From: Nigrospora sphaerica
Taxonomy: Eukaryota > Ascomycota > Sordariomycetes > Amphisphaeriales > Apiosporaceae
Length of the DNA: 64,000 nt
Assembly (NCBI GenBank): GCA_018287875.1
Contig: JAGVVL010000029.1
Coordinates: forward strand, 496,001-560,000
Reading direction: 5' to 3'
Shown here: positions 41,526-53,274 of the stretch, one piece after another
Layout: each line of letters opens with the position of its first letter
Numbering within the stretch: position 1 is the first letter of the stretch
Notes under the pieces: generated by a model
Seen by the model: only the letters and a program-made list of their open reading frames with translations
What the model was told of the DNA's origin: nothing
Database searches by the model: none
Translations under genes and position numbers: made by a program

Positions 41526-41996
41526 ATGATTACTATTCAGCATTCCGTTGAAATGCCTTATCCTGCTGAATCCCTTTATGCATTGGTCAATGACATTTCT
41601 ACTTATCCTCAATTTATACCATTTTGTACTGCTGCGGTAGTCACGCCTTTAAACAAGAATGAAGTACAGGGTAGTTTGACTTTTTCTTGGTTAGGTATTG
41701 TGGAATCTTTTGAAACCCATAATGTGTTACAGCCTCCCTATTCAGTGAATATGCGTTTAGTGAATGGCCCCTTTAAGTCATTGACCGGTGGTTGGTCTTT
41801 TACTCCTTTGCCTAATCATCATACAAAAGCACAATTTGTGTTGAATTTTGAGTTTGATTTTAGTAATGCTTGGGTAGATTATTTATTACAGCCTATTTTT
41901 AATACAATCTCTTCACAAGCCATGCAGGTTTTTTTGAAGCGAGCGCATGATTGTTATGGGGATAAAACACAAGTGGCTGCAAAAGCCGTATCTTAG
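41526..41996 (+). CDS. ratA: RatA/COQ10-like START-domain protein
   Basis: 156 residues from the ATG at 41526; the frame is open upstream into the smpB promoter but the family begins here. A single START-like domain: VEMPYPAESLYALVNDISTYPQFIPFCTAA, LTFSWLGIVESFETHN, and ALLKRAHDCYG-type C-terminal helix (reads VFLKRAHDCYG). In E. coli the protein is a ribosome-associated toxin that blocks subunit joining, while homologues bind ubiquinone. Which role applies here is not visible. It is divergent from smpB, a conserved neighbour. Confidence 0.88.
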   Translation: MITIQHSVEMPYPAESLYALVNDISTYPQFIPFCTAAVVTPLNKNEVQGSLTFSWLGIVESFETHNVLQPPYSVNMRLVNGPFKSLTGGWSFTPLPNHHTKAQFVLNFEFDFSNAWVDYLLQPIFNTISSQAMQVFLKRAHDCYGDKTQVAAKAVS

Positions 41997-44995
41997 TTAG
42001 TATGTCGTTTATCTGCTGCTTTTAAAACTTGCTGGTAGAGTTGCTCAATGACATCCGTTTTGCTTTGTCTTTGTTTAAGCTCAGTGCTTACTGCATCAGA
42101 GGAAAGGCGAGCTTCGAGTATAGGTCGTATGGTTCCTTCAGGAAAAAGTTCAGCGAGTAATTGTCTACTGAGTGCTGGGCCGATTGCAGTATATAGCTTC
42201 TCGCGTAGCATAACATCTTCAGCAGAGGTGTTTAAGGCCCACAACTCAAGCGGTCCTAAGGTTAGGGTTAAAAGTTGCGTATACTGTCCTACATGCGTTG
42301 CAAATTGCGCTAAAAAATTTGTACCAGTGCGTTGAGGTCCATTCACTTGAGTTTGTAGTAAATGTTTGGCGGTAGGGGATAACCCAAAGGTTTTGACTGA
42401 TTTTTCGACGGTATGGATAGGGCCACTATCTAGAATATAGGTTGAGGTCGCAAACTCTAGCATCGCTGGATCAAAATCATCTAAAGACTGAGACAAAAGC
42501 GCGATTTGAATATTCCATTTTCGGCCTTCCCGCATATCATTAATAATTTGATCACGGACGGCTTGGGTTTTTCCAGTTCTATGAAATTCATCAAAGACTA
42601 TCCGCTTGGTACTGCTTTTGATTTCGTCTAAGCGAGCAGCGTGATAATCATAATAGTCGGTTGGTACACTAGATAGTAATGATTCATTTAAATAAATATT
42701 TTTAGTCAATAGGTAGCGAGCTAACATGTACATCACAGCGGTTTGCCTAGTTGCAGCCGCACCCCTGTTTTGGTCACAGCGCCTAGATCTAAGGCAACCA
42801 CACGAGCCGATCCAATATCAAATCGGGTAATACCGGATAAAATAGGATACTCTCGAATACTTCTAGAGATCATCCGACTAAATGCATCAATTAAGCTTTC
42901 CCCGGTACGGGTTAGCATTTTTCCATATAAGTCGCTGACCGAAGTAGTACGTATCATGTTGGTTACATCAGCAAGGAGCGGCATGGCATGTCGTTGAGCG
43001 CGTTGCGCTTCCTCGAGGTATTGAGCATGGAATAAAAGATCCGTAATTTCCCACCAAGTCGTTTTTGGATCGGGTTGATAGGATAACCTCTGCAATGCTT
43101 CATCTACCGAAGGCTCTACGGAGACGTTATAAGTATGTGCTTTGCCCTGATCAGCATAGTGTTTATATAGCTCATCAATAACTAAGCCAGCCATATCAGA
43201 AATACCATCATATGCAGTTTCTTCTTCAATAGGAGTGGCTAATAAAGTAAGGAAATGTATTAAAAAGTTCTTTCTTGGTAGGTAGGGTAGCGCGCCCCTA
43301 ATTGGGTATCAAAAGGATTGATGGTATGGAGCGTGTCCATTGTTAAAGAGAAATGGGCCACTTGTTTTTGTTGGTGGGGTGGAAGCGCACTTTGTAAGAG
43401 AGAGATGAATCCTTTACTAGAAGGTCCAATATCTAGAATAGACAGGTACGGTAATGCCTTTAAGCCTGGTGCTAAGCATAGCGCTAGATTTAAAGTATTG
43501 GATAGTACAGATTTGCCTGAACCAGGGCGCGCGTAAATTAAATCAATCCAGGTGACTTGCAAACTAGATCCGGGTTGAAAAGGCCAAAGCTTGCCATCCA
43601 GTGTTCGAAAAAGTTGAGCGCCTGAAGACCAAGGAGAGGCCGGTCGCATCAAAGGTAAAAGATGCACCATGGAGGCACATGGCAGTAAAGTAGGGGTAGC
43701 AATACTTTTTTGGTTATACCAGGCAAGGTAGCCACTAACCCTTCAAATGGGTCACCCGATATTTCGGATAGCTCGCTTATTCCCCAGTTTTGTAAAGCCC
43801 TTGCCAATGCGCTTGAACGTCTACGTAATAACTCATTTTCTCCCACATTCGCCCATGTGCAGACCACAATTTTTAATTCTACAATGACATCATCAGAGTT
43901 GATATGCATGTAATGTAGTAAATCATTTGCATTGCTTAGCAAGCGATTATCTTCAGAAGAAAAACTCAAGAAGCTCGCTAATAAGGATTTAAATTTTAAT
44001 CGATGGAGACTATCACTATCACTTAAAAAGGAGATGCGCCACGGAATATCACAAGCAAGCGTTTGTTTGAGTAATGTACTAAAAGGCTGAATATCTTTAG
44101 GCAATAAATCAACGAATAAACAAGAATAGAGGCGATCTCCTAACCGTACAGAACGTAAATCAATGTTTTCAGCATCTCTAGGAATTAATTGACGACTTAA
44201 AGCAGGCCATAAGAGATCACAAAAATGGTTTTGGTATTTAGGATATCCTTTTAAGGGAATAGGGTCTCCGGGCAAGGAGGCCCGCCATGTAGGAGAGGTA
44301 AATTCTGGATCCGCTAATCTTCTAATTACTTCTGTTGCTTTATGTATTTCTAATAAAGTGGACTGTATATGGGCATTGCTTAATTGTTTAACAATAGACT
44401 GCACTAACATATCATGCGCATTTCTTAAAGCAGGAATAGCCGCAATCAGGTTTTGGGTAAGCTTGAAAGGAGGAATCTTTTTGCTGCGGATTAATGCGAG
44501 TTTATCTTTTTCCGCTTGTTGTTGCTCGGTGGCATTAAGATGTGTCGGTTTCGTCCAAAGCACTAAGTAGGTGGCTTCATATTGGCAATATTGAGACAGA
44601 TGCTTTACTCTTTCGTTTAATACATCTTCTAAAGATAAATGCATAGCATTCATGCTTAAAAAGCTAGGTTCGAGTGTCTTTTTAATATGATGATAAGCGT
44701 CGGTGGGATCATGGTGAAAGACAATTTGTAAGCTATGTCCTGGTTGAGCCATGACACTTGCTAAATGATGCGTCAATTGTTGATGGAGCTGTTTGAAGGT
44801 ATCGCTACCTATCAGTTGAGTCGTACCTTCTATCTGAATCACTGAAGCTAATGAACCATCCCGTGCTACTAAGCTATAGGTATCATCTGCAGTTTCTAAT
44901 TCACAATAAGCAGCAGTGGTTTGTTTAACGGTGGTGCTAAACCAGGCTAAGAAAGTATCACTAATTTCTCGACAGATTTTCCAAACTTCATGCAT
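41993..44995 (-). CDS. icmB: Type IVB secretion ATPase DotO/IcmB (three frameshifts)
   Basis: About 1001 residues, matching the ~1009 of Legionella IcmB. This VirB4-like ATPase drives effector export through the Dot/Icm system at the cytoplasmic face of the inner membrane. The N-terminal frame (44995-43649) has ETADDTYSLVARDGSLASVIQIEGTTQ-type sequence typical of IcmB. The second has Walker A YARPGSGKSVLSN. The third holds LVIDELYKHYAD and the last the Walker B-like RIVFDEFHRTGKTQ. Breaks lie near 43660, 43200-43255 and 42735, and each is a one-base gap. No other dot/icm gene is in the window; neighbours are ratA and pot genes. Confidence 0.88.
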
Positions 44996-45004
44996 CTTTG
45001 ATGA

Positions 45005-45865
45005 CTATTTAAAAAAGTTTTGTTGGTGGTGGGGTTTTCTTTGCAGGCTATGCCCTGCCCATAAAAGCAGCATGAGTAAGGAAAGAAGGACAATACTTAA
45101 TGCACCGCCAAGTCCCCAATTACCAGTTAAAAATTGCTGTTGAATCAGATTACCTATTAACAAAGATTTTCCGCCTCCTAAGATATCCGGGATATAAAAA
45201 AGTGTCATTGCAGGTAAAAAAACTAATAAGCTTCCACTCAGTATACCTGGCAAGGTAAGCGGGATAATAATACGAGTAAGTATCATGATTCTACTGGCTC
45301 CTAAATCTCTGGCTGCATTAATGTATAGTTGGTTTAGTTTTGCAAAAGCAGTATACAAAGGGATAATCATAAAAGGTAGTAAATCATAGATTAATCCAAT
45401 TAATACCGCGGTATTTGTATATAAGAGTTGCAAGGGTTCTTTAATAATACCAAGGGTTAATAAAATAGTGTTGAGTATACCTTTTGTTTTTAGAATGCTG
45501 ATAATGGCATACGTTCGAATCAATGAACTAGTCCAAAACGGAACCAATACGAAAGAAAGTAATAAATACTGATAAGGTGGTTTAATGCGGGCTAAAGTAT
45601 ATGAAAAGGGATAAGCAATTAAAAGGCATAAGGTGGTACATAAGGTCGCTAACTTAAAAGATCGCCAAAAGACTTTAAGATACAAGATATTGCCTATCGT
45701 ACTTATATAGTTTGACCATGTCAGTTCAAAGACTTGAATACTAACTAGATGAGATTTTATAATACTGCTTAGGAAAATAAACCCATGCGGTATGAAAGAA
45801 AAGCAAATTAACCAGCAGGCTACTACTAAAATATTAATCCACTTAAAATATTCAGGATGTTTCAT
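45005..45865 (-). CDS. potB: Spermidine/putrescine ABC transporter permease PotB
   Basis: 286 residues from the ATG at 45865; a TTG at 45874 is also in frame. Six membrane helices. The EAA-type loop that contacts PotA reads YINAARDLGASRIMILTRIIIPLTLPGI, and LVPFWTSSLIRTYAIISIL and LIYDLLPFMIIPLYTAF are typical PotB segments. It overlaps the 3' end of potA by about 14 bases, indicating translational coupling. Polyamine import is the usual role. potC and potD do not follow; icmB begins ten bases downstream. Confidence 0.88.
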   Translation of the reverse strand: MKHPEYFKWINILVVACWLICFSFIPHGFIFLSSIIKSHLVSIQVFELTWSNYISTIGNILYLKVFWRSFKLATLCTTLCLLIAYPFSYTLARIKPPYQYLLLSFVLVPFWTSSLIRTYAIISILKTKGILNTILLTLGIIKEPLQLLYTNTAVLIGLIYDLLPFMIIPLYTAFAKLNQLYINAARDLGASRIMILTRIIIPLTLPGILSGSLLVFLPAMTLFYIPDILGGGKSLLIGNLIQQQFLTGNWGLGGALSIVLLSLLMLLLWAGHSLQRKPHHQQNFFK

Positions 45866-46999
45866 TGGACACAATAACCTCCCATCCTAAAATCCAGCTT
45901 ACCCATACAGGTTCCCCAATTTGAAAATCGAGTGTGGCTTCATCTTCATTAAAAAATTGTGTAGCCGCTAATAGATGATTATTAAAAAGGCGTATCATTA
46001 GATCAATAGTAGAGCCTTTATAGACTACTTGCTCTACCAAACCGCCGAAAAGGTTGTCTATCATCGGTGCTTTATGCTTCCATACTTGTAAGTCTTCAGG
46101 CCGTACTAAAATAGAAATCGCTTGATTGAGAGAAAATTGTTTTTTTGTAGGAAACCTTAATTTTTTATCTTCGATCTGGCATTCGATGGAAGTGCTATCG
46201 CTAGAAAGTACCTGACTTTCAAAAATATTCACCTCTCCAATAAATTTAGCAACTTGTAAGTTGCATGGTTCTTCATAGACTTCTCTAGGGGTTCCAATTT
46301 GTAAAATACCCCCTCATCCATGACAATGACGCGGTCTGCAAGAGACAATGCTTCTTCTTGATCATGGGTGACTAGAATGAAGGCAATGCCCAGTTCTCTC
46401 TGTAATTGTTTAAGTCGTAATTGCATCGCTTTTCGCAAGCGATAATCTAAAGCACTTAATGGTTCATCAAGCAGGAGTACGCGAGGTCTATTAATAATGG
46501 CGCGCGCAATAGCCACGCGCTGTTGTTGACCGCCACTGAGTTGATCTGGCCATCTTAGGGCTAACGATTGAATATGCATTTGTGTCAATGTTTCCCAAGT
46601 CCTTTTTTCCACTTCCTGAGTTGGGAGTGATTTACATCGCAACCCAAAGGCAATATTGTCAAAAACATTTAAATGAGGAAACAAAGCATAATTTTGAAAA
46701 ATGGTATTTACTTGCCGAGATTGGGGTGGCACACCAATTACTGAGTGACCATCAATTAAAATTTTTCCGCTATCCGGTTCTTCTAAGCCTGAGATCAAAC
46801 TTAATAGTGTGCTTTTACCACATCCTGATGGCCCTAGAATAGTAACAAATTCTTTTGCCTTAATAGAAAAATTAATTGCATGTAGCGTAGATTTTCCTTG
46901 TAAGGATTTACAGACATCGCATAGCGTGACTGCATAAGCGGGAGAGACAGAATCGATAGGTTTCTTGAAAGAAGAGGACAGGGCTGAAAATGGGTTCAT
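45852..46999 (-). CDS. potA: Spermidine/putrescine ABC transporter ATPase PotA (one frameshift)
   Basis: About 382 residues. Walker A is GPSGCGKSTLL, the Q-loop NTIFQNYALFPHL, the signature LSGGQQQRVAIARA, Walker B VLLLDEPLSALD, and the switch His is in VTHDQEEA. A C-terminal TOBE domain follows (residues ~250-380: ISILVRPEDLQVW, WVSWILGWEVIV). The frame breaks at the G4 run near 46310, just after VMDEG; the continuation reads LQIGTPREVYEEPCN-type sequence, as in the family. It energises the membrane partner PotB encoded next to it. Confidence 0.92.
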
Positions 47000-47219
47000 T
47001 GACGATTCATCCAGTAACTTGCATGGTTAGAACACCGTACCATAAGACACAATGTATTGATACGCACACTGCTCTACGTATACGATTAAAGCGAATGATA
47101 ACATTTTATTTGAGCGTATGAATCTCTTTATATGACATCAAAAGATGATAGAGATTTTAATACCATTATACTAGGATAACGGTCAGTAACCGTCGTAGGT
47201 AATGGCAAAGAAGAGCGTC

Positions 47220-47995
47220 TTACGCTATTGAAAGTTGAGCATCTAAGTTTCGCTGATTAAAGCGTCTCAAATAACTCAGTATGTCATCTAAGTCAGTAGA
47301 GGCAATAAATTTGCTTTTTACGCTATCTACATAGTTTGAAATAGTAATTGAAGAAATAAACTTACCACGAAAAATAGATAATAGATGAGCGGCTCGCTTA
47401 TGTTTAGGTTCTTGTGTCAGTGCTAATAAAGCATGCAGTTCTCCGGGCGTTAAATCCTTTTGCAGAAAGGTATCTAATTTTAGATATTTTGAAATAAAAA
47501 AAGCCGCTTGGTTTTTCGAATAGTACTTGTGATATTGTTTTAATAAATCAAGCAGACTAAGATGATGTGTTCGATCAAAACAAATCCCTGCCGTCCCTAA
47601 AATTTGTTGATTATATCCGTTGATGGGCATAGTGAGATGTTCTCTGAGTCGTACAAAACCATCGGCATCCAAGATTTTAATAAGTTTATGTTGGGTGTGC
47701 TTGCGCAAGATAGCGTTTTTTCTTCGGCTTCCCACTGTTTTAATGTGTCCTCTTGACAGATGGAAGGATTGATATGCATTAAACACTCTCTAGAATCCAT
47801 TCCAATTAAGCCTGTTTTATTTAGTCCGTATATATTAGCGCACGATTCATTATGGAGAAAATATTTTTTTGTTTTGAAATCTTTGGCACTAAAGGTAAAT
47901 AAAGAGGATTCACTTAAACGGGTCAGTACTTCGCCTGTACTATTTAATGAATTTAATAAAGGGAGGTGCCAGTTAAATGAATTATTTTGTTCCAC
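47220..47995 (-). CDS. LuxR-type regulator with PAS-like N-terminus (one frameshift)
   Basis: About 258 residues. The N-terminal part has FSAKDFKTKKYFLHNESCANIYGL, a PAS-like sensor core also seen in its divergent neighbour at 48616. The C-terminal ~65 residues align with the LuxR/FixJ helix-turn-helix (TPGELHALLALTQEP...SITISNYVDSVKSKF) but with several consensus positions changed, so DNA binding may be altered. A base is missing from the T6 run near 47720. It looks like a paralogue of the next gene, sharing layout and spacing. Signal and targets unknown. Confidence 0.7.
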
Positions 47996-48615
47996 TGTCC
48001 TACGGCCTAGCTACATAAAATAGTGATTGAAACAAGTGAAGCAAAAACATACTCTTTTTATGAACGGCTCATTTAATGAATAGCGACTTATCAGTTAAAA
48101 ATAGCATATTCATTTTGTTTCTCCAATACGTTGATCGCACGATTTTTACCCTATTTTTACTTTTAGTAAAATAGTAAGAAATAAAATGAATTTATCTAAC
48201 CGACTATTTTTTTAGCTTAATCACTGATTACTTAAATTTTGGCAGGCTTTTGATACAAAAATATGGTTAATTTTTTGTTAAAAACTACCCTAGTTTTATA
48301 ACCTGTTTGCTTTTATATTTCCGAAGGTTGCGAGTAAGTGATAAAAACTACCTAATTGATTTTGCAAGTATGCGGGTTTTAAAGTATCAAAATGTAAGTG
48401 AATGATTACTCATTCATGACGTTTTTAAAGCTTGTTAAACATAGCGAATACTATTAGTTAACCCAATTGCGGTATCGTCAAATCATTTTTTTCATGCGTA
48501 TAGCAGTTTTGGTTGCAATAACGAGGTGGTTTATTTGTCATTGATCACAAAAGATCAAGGAATTACCTTTCAGTATACGCCTTACTCGTTTTTTGTTTAA
48601 TGAAAGGGCGGCTAC
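47996..48615. other. Long intergenic region between divergent regulator genes
   Basis: 620 bases, very AT-rich, with no supported gene on either strand. It must hold both promoters. The only structure I see is an inverted repeat at 48151-48175: CTATTTTTACT, then a short loop, then AGTAAAATAG. Its TTTTTACTTTTAG core (48154-48166) is shared with 17805-17817. Confidence 0.6.
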
Positions 48616-49350
48616 ATGTATTATCAGTTTATTGACCCACTGTTTCCATTTATCATGAATTTGCCTTTCTCGGGTACAGTGATCAACATAAAAACTAAAA
48701 AGTATTTTTTAGCCAATCAGCATCATGCCAATTATCATGGATTTCAGCAATTAGAGGATGCGTTGCATATTACCATGGATGCCTTATTTGAAAGGAGATC
48801 TTCTAAGTTAAATCAATTGAAAGGTTCAATGGAAGCGGAGTTAGCGTATCGAAATATTGTGCAACAAGCGAATCTCAAGGTGATTGAAAAACAAAAGCCT
48901 TTCCAATTTGTGGTAGATAGCTTGTCTTTGACGGGGCAAGTTATGATCCGTCAGTTTACAAAGATTCCGTTACTAGATCCTTTGAAAGAGATGAATGCTA
49001 TCTTAACTTATGCTGAAGATATTACGAAACAGTATAGCCGATTAAAGCTATATCAATTTTATTTAATGCATTACCCGGACAGTGTTTATGCGACGCAATT
49101 GTTTCTAAATCACATTGGTATCGTTCAGTACTTTACCCAACCACCTACCCGAAGAGAGTTATATACACTACTTACGATGTGTGAGTACGATACCGCAAAG
49201 TATATTGCTTCTCAATTAGTAATCAACCCTAGAACGGTAGAAGAGTATAAATCGAGATTACGCGAAAAGCTAGATTCCCTAAGTTTGGATCAGTTACTTG
49301 TGATATTACGCAGTCCGTTTGATACGAATGTAACTTCTGCTGCCGTTTAA
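48616..49350 (+). CDS. LuxR-type regulator with PAS-like N-terminus
   Basis: 244 residues, intact. A PAS-like region comes first (VINIKTKKYFLANQHHANYHGFQ...AILTYAEDITKQYSRLK). The C-terminal LuxR-family helix-turn-helix is clear: PTRRELYTLLTMCEYDTAKYIASQLVINPRTVEEYKSRLREKLDS, with the recognition helix around NPRTVEEYKSRL. Such proteins sense small molecules or redox state and regulate transcription. Its divergent partner at 47220-47995 has the same architecture. The 620-base gap upstream could hold autoregulatory sites. Confidence 0.85.
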   Translation: MYYQFIDPLFPFIMNLPFSGTVINIKTKKYFLANQHHANYHGFQQLEDALHITMDALFERRSSKLNQLKGSMEAELAYRNIVQQANLKVIEKQKPFQFVVDSLSLTGQVMIRQFTKIPLLDPLKEMNAILTYAEDITKQYSRLKLYQFYLMHYPDSVYATQLFLNHIGIVQYFTQPPTRRELYTLLTMCEYDTAKYIASQLVINPRTVEEYKSRLREKLDSLSLDQLLVILRSPFDTNVTSAAV

Positions 49351-49377
49351 AGAGAGTATCGGATAGTATTGAGATAT

Positions 49378-50544
49378 TTATTTTCTCATTTTCCCCTTTA
49401 GGGTAATAACCTCATCTATTGATGGTAGCGCGTGTAATACTCCTTTTTGAAATTGTGCGCAGGGGGCTTTGCGGATAATATAGCGATTCTTATTGATTGA
49501 TAACTTTCCAGAAGCGCCATTGATTGTTTTTTTGCTATCACGGTCTAAAAGTGTCAGCTGTGTAGCAAGGTGTAGCGCATCCACCCCAAGTGCATAGTAG
49601 CGTACATGTTGTAAGAAATGTTCAGAATTTTTAAGAAAACATGTTTTTTAAGGGCTGGATAGGGCTCTTTATTGCTTGCAATACTCCATGGTGTGTCACA
49701 AATTAGAATACGATCAAGATCTCGGTTTAAATGGGCAGGTAAAGATTGATCATAAATGGCGGTAATGGAATAAATAGGAGTTTTAGAGAGTAAATAAAAA
49801 TTTAGTAAAGGGTTAATCTGACGGCCGGCTTCAGAGGGAGCTAACAGAAAAATGCAATCTACCCCTTTTTCTTTTTTTGGATTTAAATGTGCCGTTAAAA
49901 AATCACGTATGGTTTGCGTGAAGGTGGTTGCCTGTGCATTGTAGTATAAAAGACCAGTTACTTTTCGATTGCTTTTTTGCCAGTATCGCGTGCATTGTGC
50001 TGCTAATTTTTTCCCCACCTATTATTGGGAGCAATGATCAATGCGGATTGATAGTCATTTTTTGGGCTTCTTGGGTGAGGGTTCTGATTTCATCTAAGGG
50101 AGAAAGTCCAAATTGATAAAAGTTGGCAGGCGCCTCTATAGTAGGGGTGTAATTAAGAGTTAATACTGGGATTTGTAATTTAGAATAATTGGCAAGTTGA
50201 GCGACGTCTTCTTTCAATAATGGGCCTATGATTAGGTCAACCCGATGCCGTTTTGCTGCTTGATAGCTACTTTGTATTGTAGGGTGGGATTTCGTGTTAA
50301 TAACTATAACGCTTAAGGGTTTAGCTAAGGTATTATTGGCTAACGAAAAGCCTGATTGAATCGCTTGGCTAATGGCTTTATATTCTCCTTGTAAGGGTAA
50401 TAGTAAAGCGACTTTGGTTGGTGTCTTTTTAAGAGGGCGAAACCTTGGATCGATATCAATTGGTGTTTTAAAGCCTGTGACTAGAATGGTTAATAATATT
50501 CGTGCCATGCTTTTGAAAAAACAGTGATGTGTTATCCGTTTCAC
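49378..50544 (-). CDS. LpoA-like (LppC family) penicillin-binding-protein activator, short form (three missing bases)
   Basis: About 389 residues in three frames (50544-50038, 50018-49554, 49584-49378). VALLLPLQGEYKAISQAIQSGF, DLIIGPLLKEDVAQL, YQFGLSPLDEIRTL, DCIFLLAPSEAGRQI and a closing SGKLSINKNRYIIRKAPCAQFQKG follow the periplasmic-binding-protein-like C-terminal domain of LpoA. The N-terminal TPR domain of E. coli LpoA is absent. A hydrophobic N-terminus (ARILLTILVTGF) could be a signal, but no lipobox Cys is visible. In E. coli the protein stimulates PBP1a from the outer membrane. It is convergent with the LuxR-type gene. Confidence 0.72.
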
Positions 50545-50651
50545 CTATATACCTTTTTCTAGTCCTTAAACTTTTGATCATCCTATTAAAGCATGATAAT
50601 AGTGTCACACTATCCAAGTAAATACTTTCTTATTGTTTTTCGGAGATAAAA

Positions 50652-51616
<965 letters not shown>

Positions 51617-51637
51617 GTGTCAGTAAGCAGTAAGATA

Positions 51638-51673
51638 AAAGAGTCAAGCATCTTAGATGTCTGACTCTTTTTA
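51638..51673. terminator. Terminator between convergent trxB and trhO
   Basis: AGAGTCAAGCATC (51640-51652) pairs with GATGTCTGACTCT (51656-51668) around TTA, with one or two weak pairs. A-rich sequence precedes and TTTTTAT follows, so it can serve both strands. Confidence 0.85.
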
Positions 51674-51681
51674 TACAAGTA

Positions 51682-52392
51682 CTAAACTGGTATTACCTCT
51701 TTTGGATTTACTGTTCTTCTTTCATCAAAGACAAAGCATTGCCCGTTATAATATTGACCTTGATAGGCTTTAAAATAATTTAAAATACCGCCTTGCAGTT
51801 GGTAAACCTTTTGAAAGCCTTGCTCGATTAAAGTAGCGGCTGCTTTTTCACAGCGAATGCCACCGGTGCAAAAAGTGACTACGGTTTTTTCTTTTAAAGC
51901 GCTCGGTAAGGTAGCCGCCTGTGTTGGAAAATGTCTAAAATGATTTAAATCGACACTTAAGGCATTTTCAAAACTACCTGCTTTGACTTCGTAGCCATTA
52001 CGGGTATCTAATAAAATTATATCTTCCTGATTCTCAAGCCATTTTCGTAACGTATCTGGGGTGACATAAGGCACGCTTACTGTTGGATCCGTGTCATAAG
52101 GAATAATTTGTTTTTTACGTTTAACGTATAAATGCTGAAATGGTTGGAAGCTAGAATAACTATCGTTATAGGTCAAATCAGAAAAGGTAGGTTTAGTATT
52201 TAGATGATTTTTAAATTGTGCGATGGCAGGTACAGTTCCAGCCAATGCAATATTAATACCTTCTGGGCTTAATAAAATGGTACCTTTTAACCCAAGTTCA
52301 ATCGAGAGCGCTTTTAACTCTTCTTGAAGGGTAGTTAATGTTTCAGCGGTTAAGGGAGTAAATCGATAGGTACTGCTATTAATGATAGTCAT
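51682..52392 (-). CDS. trhO: tRNA uridine-34 hydroxylase TrhO (rhodanese family)
   Basis: 236 residues, intact. TrhO (formerly YceA) hydroxylates U34 of certain tRNAs using oxygen. The N-terminal acylphosphatase-like domain has LKGTILLSPEGINIALAG. The rhodanese domain has IILLDTRNGYEVKAGSFENAL and the active-site loop CTGGIRCEKA. The end CFVFDERRTVN is the family signature; the extra C-terminal extension of longer members is absent. It is convergent with trxB. Confidence 0.92.
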   Translation of the reverse strand: MTIINSSTYRFTPLTAETLTTLQEELKALSIELGLKGTILLSPEGINIALAGTVPAIAQFKNHLNTKPTFSDLTYNDSYSSFQPFQHLYVKRKKQIIPYDTDPTVSVPYVTPDTLRKWLENQEDIILLDTRNGYEVKAGSFENALSVDLNHFRHFPTQAATLPSALKEKTVVTFCTGGIRCEKAAATLIEQGFQKVYQLQGGILNYFKAYQGQYYNGQCFVFDERRTVNPKEVIPV

Positions 52393-52710
52393 AGAAATCA
52401 GTAAAAATGTTAAGAATGTTGTCGCTTTAATGTTTTTCGAGTGTAGAGAGGTATTTTACACTCGAGTGCGAACTTGAACAATTGAGAGGCAAGGGATTCA
52501 TAAATAGATGAATATTTTTAGAGGATTCTAATTACTAAAGCAAATCCCCTGGTAGCGCTCCAGGGATCTTAAATACCTTTGCTAAGCGTCGTCAGTTGTT
52601 GAAACTATCTCTAAATAGATGCCAGTCAAAAAAATTAAGAGAGGGGTTAATAATACACATCCCTTAGTTTCTGAAAATAAGATTCATTGAATAAGGCATT
52701 ATCATGCGGA
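52393..52710. other. Intergenic region
   Basis: About 320 bases with no gene. It contains a hairpin, ATCCCCTGG/CCAGGGAT (52544-52567), lacking a clear T run in either direction. Confidence 0.5.
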
Positions 52711-53192
52711 CTACTGAAGGATGTAGCGTATCAATATTATGCCATACTCAATAAGCTTCAACCCATAAAGTGCGATCATGGCTAGGTGGAAGAATAGGGT
52801 ATTTAAAAACAACGTATGTTGTGCTTTCTCGTGACTAGCTTCTACTTTAGGAGCCAATAACGCAATGTAAACACTAAAAAAGCGATAGTGCCAAGCCACA
52901 TTAGTAGATAGAGTAGAAAGCACAATATATTGACTGCTAGAGGAAGGCCTTCTATATTTTGAAAGTACTCTAGTATCCTGCCGCTTCCCCATAACAATGG
53001 ACTTATTTTGTAAATGAACGGATACAATAAACCCTTTGGAATAGGGGTTTGGGGTTGATTCGAAATATTAGCTAACGTATCTAGATTTAATCTAGTAAAA
53101 GAAGTTAAGAGCCATATACCAAGACACTGTAAGATTATTTTAAGCATTGGCATAAATTGACGTACCGTAGATGAGAGTGGGTGAAGTAACAT
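52711..53192 (-). CDS. Dispersed short member of the multi-TM family, member H (one frameshift)
   Basis: About 160 residues joined across a one-base gap near 52850. It has ILQCLGIWLLTSF near the N-terminus and ISPLLWGSGRILEYF in the middle, the same landmarks as the array at 35.4-39.1 kb, and about four hydrophobic segments (LCFLLYLLMWLGTIAFLVF). The C-terminal YALYRRYKS tail is missing and replaced by LIEYGIILIRYIL. It lies 82 bases after yfhL on the same strand. Function unknown; membership rests on the landmarks only. Confidence 0.55.
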
Positions 53193-53274
53193 TTAGCTAG
53201 TCTACCATGTAAAGCCCAAAAAGTGTTCTACCAAAAAGGGGTCATACCCAATGTTTTCATTCACCGGATTTTCC

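Noticed and set aside
47996..48615. Small RNA or CRISPR repeats between the LuxR-type genes
   Set aside because: No repeated spacer pattern and only one weak hairpin; nothing beyond promoter-like AT-rich sequence.
52544..52567. Hairpin as a terminator of member H
   Set aside because: About 145 bases past the stop and no T run in the minus direction.
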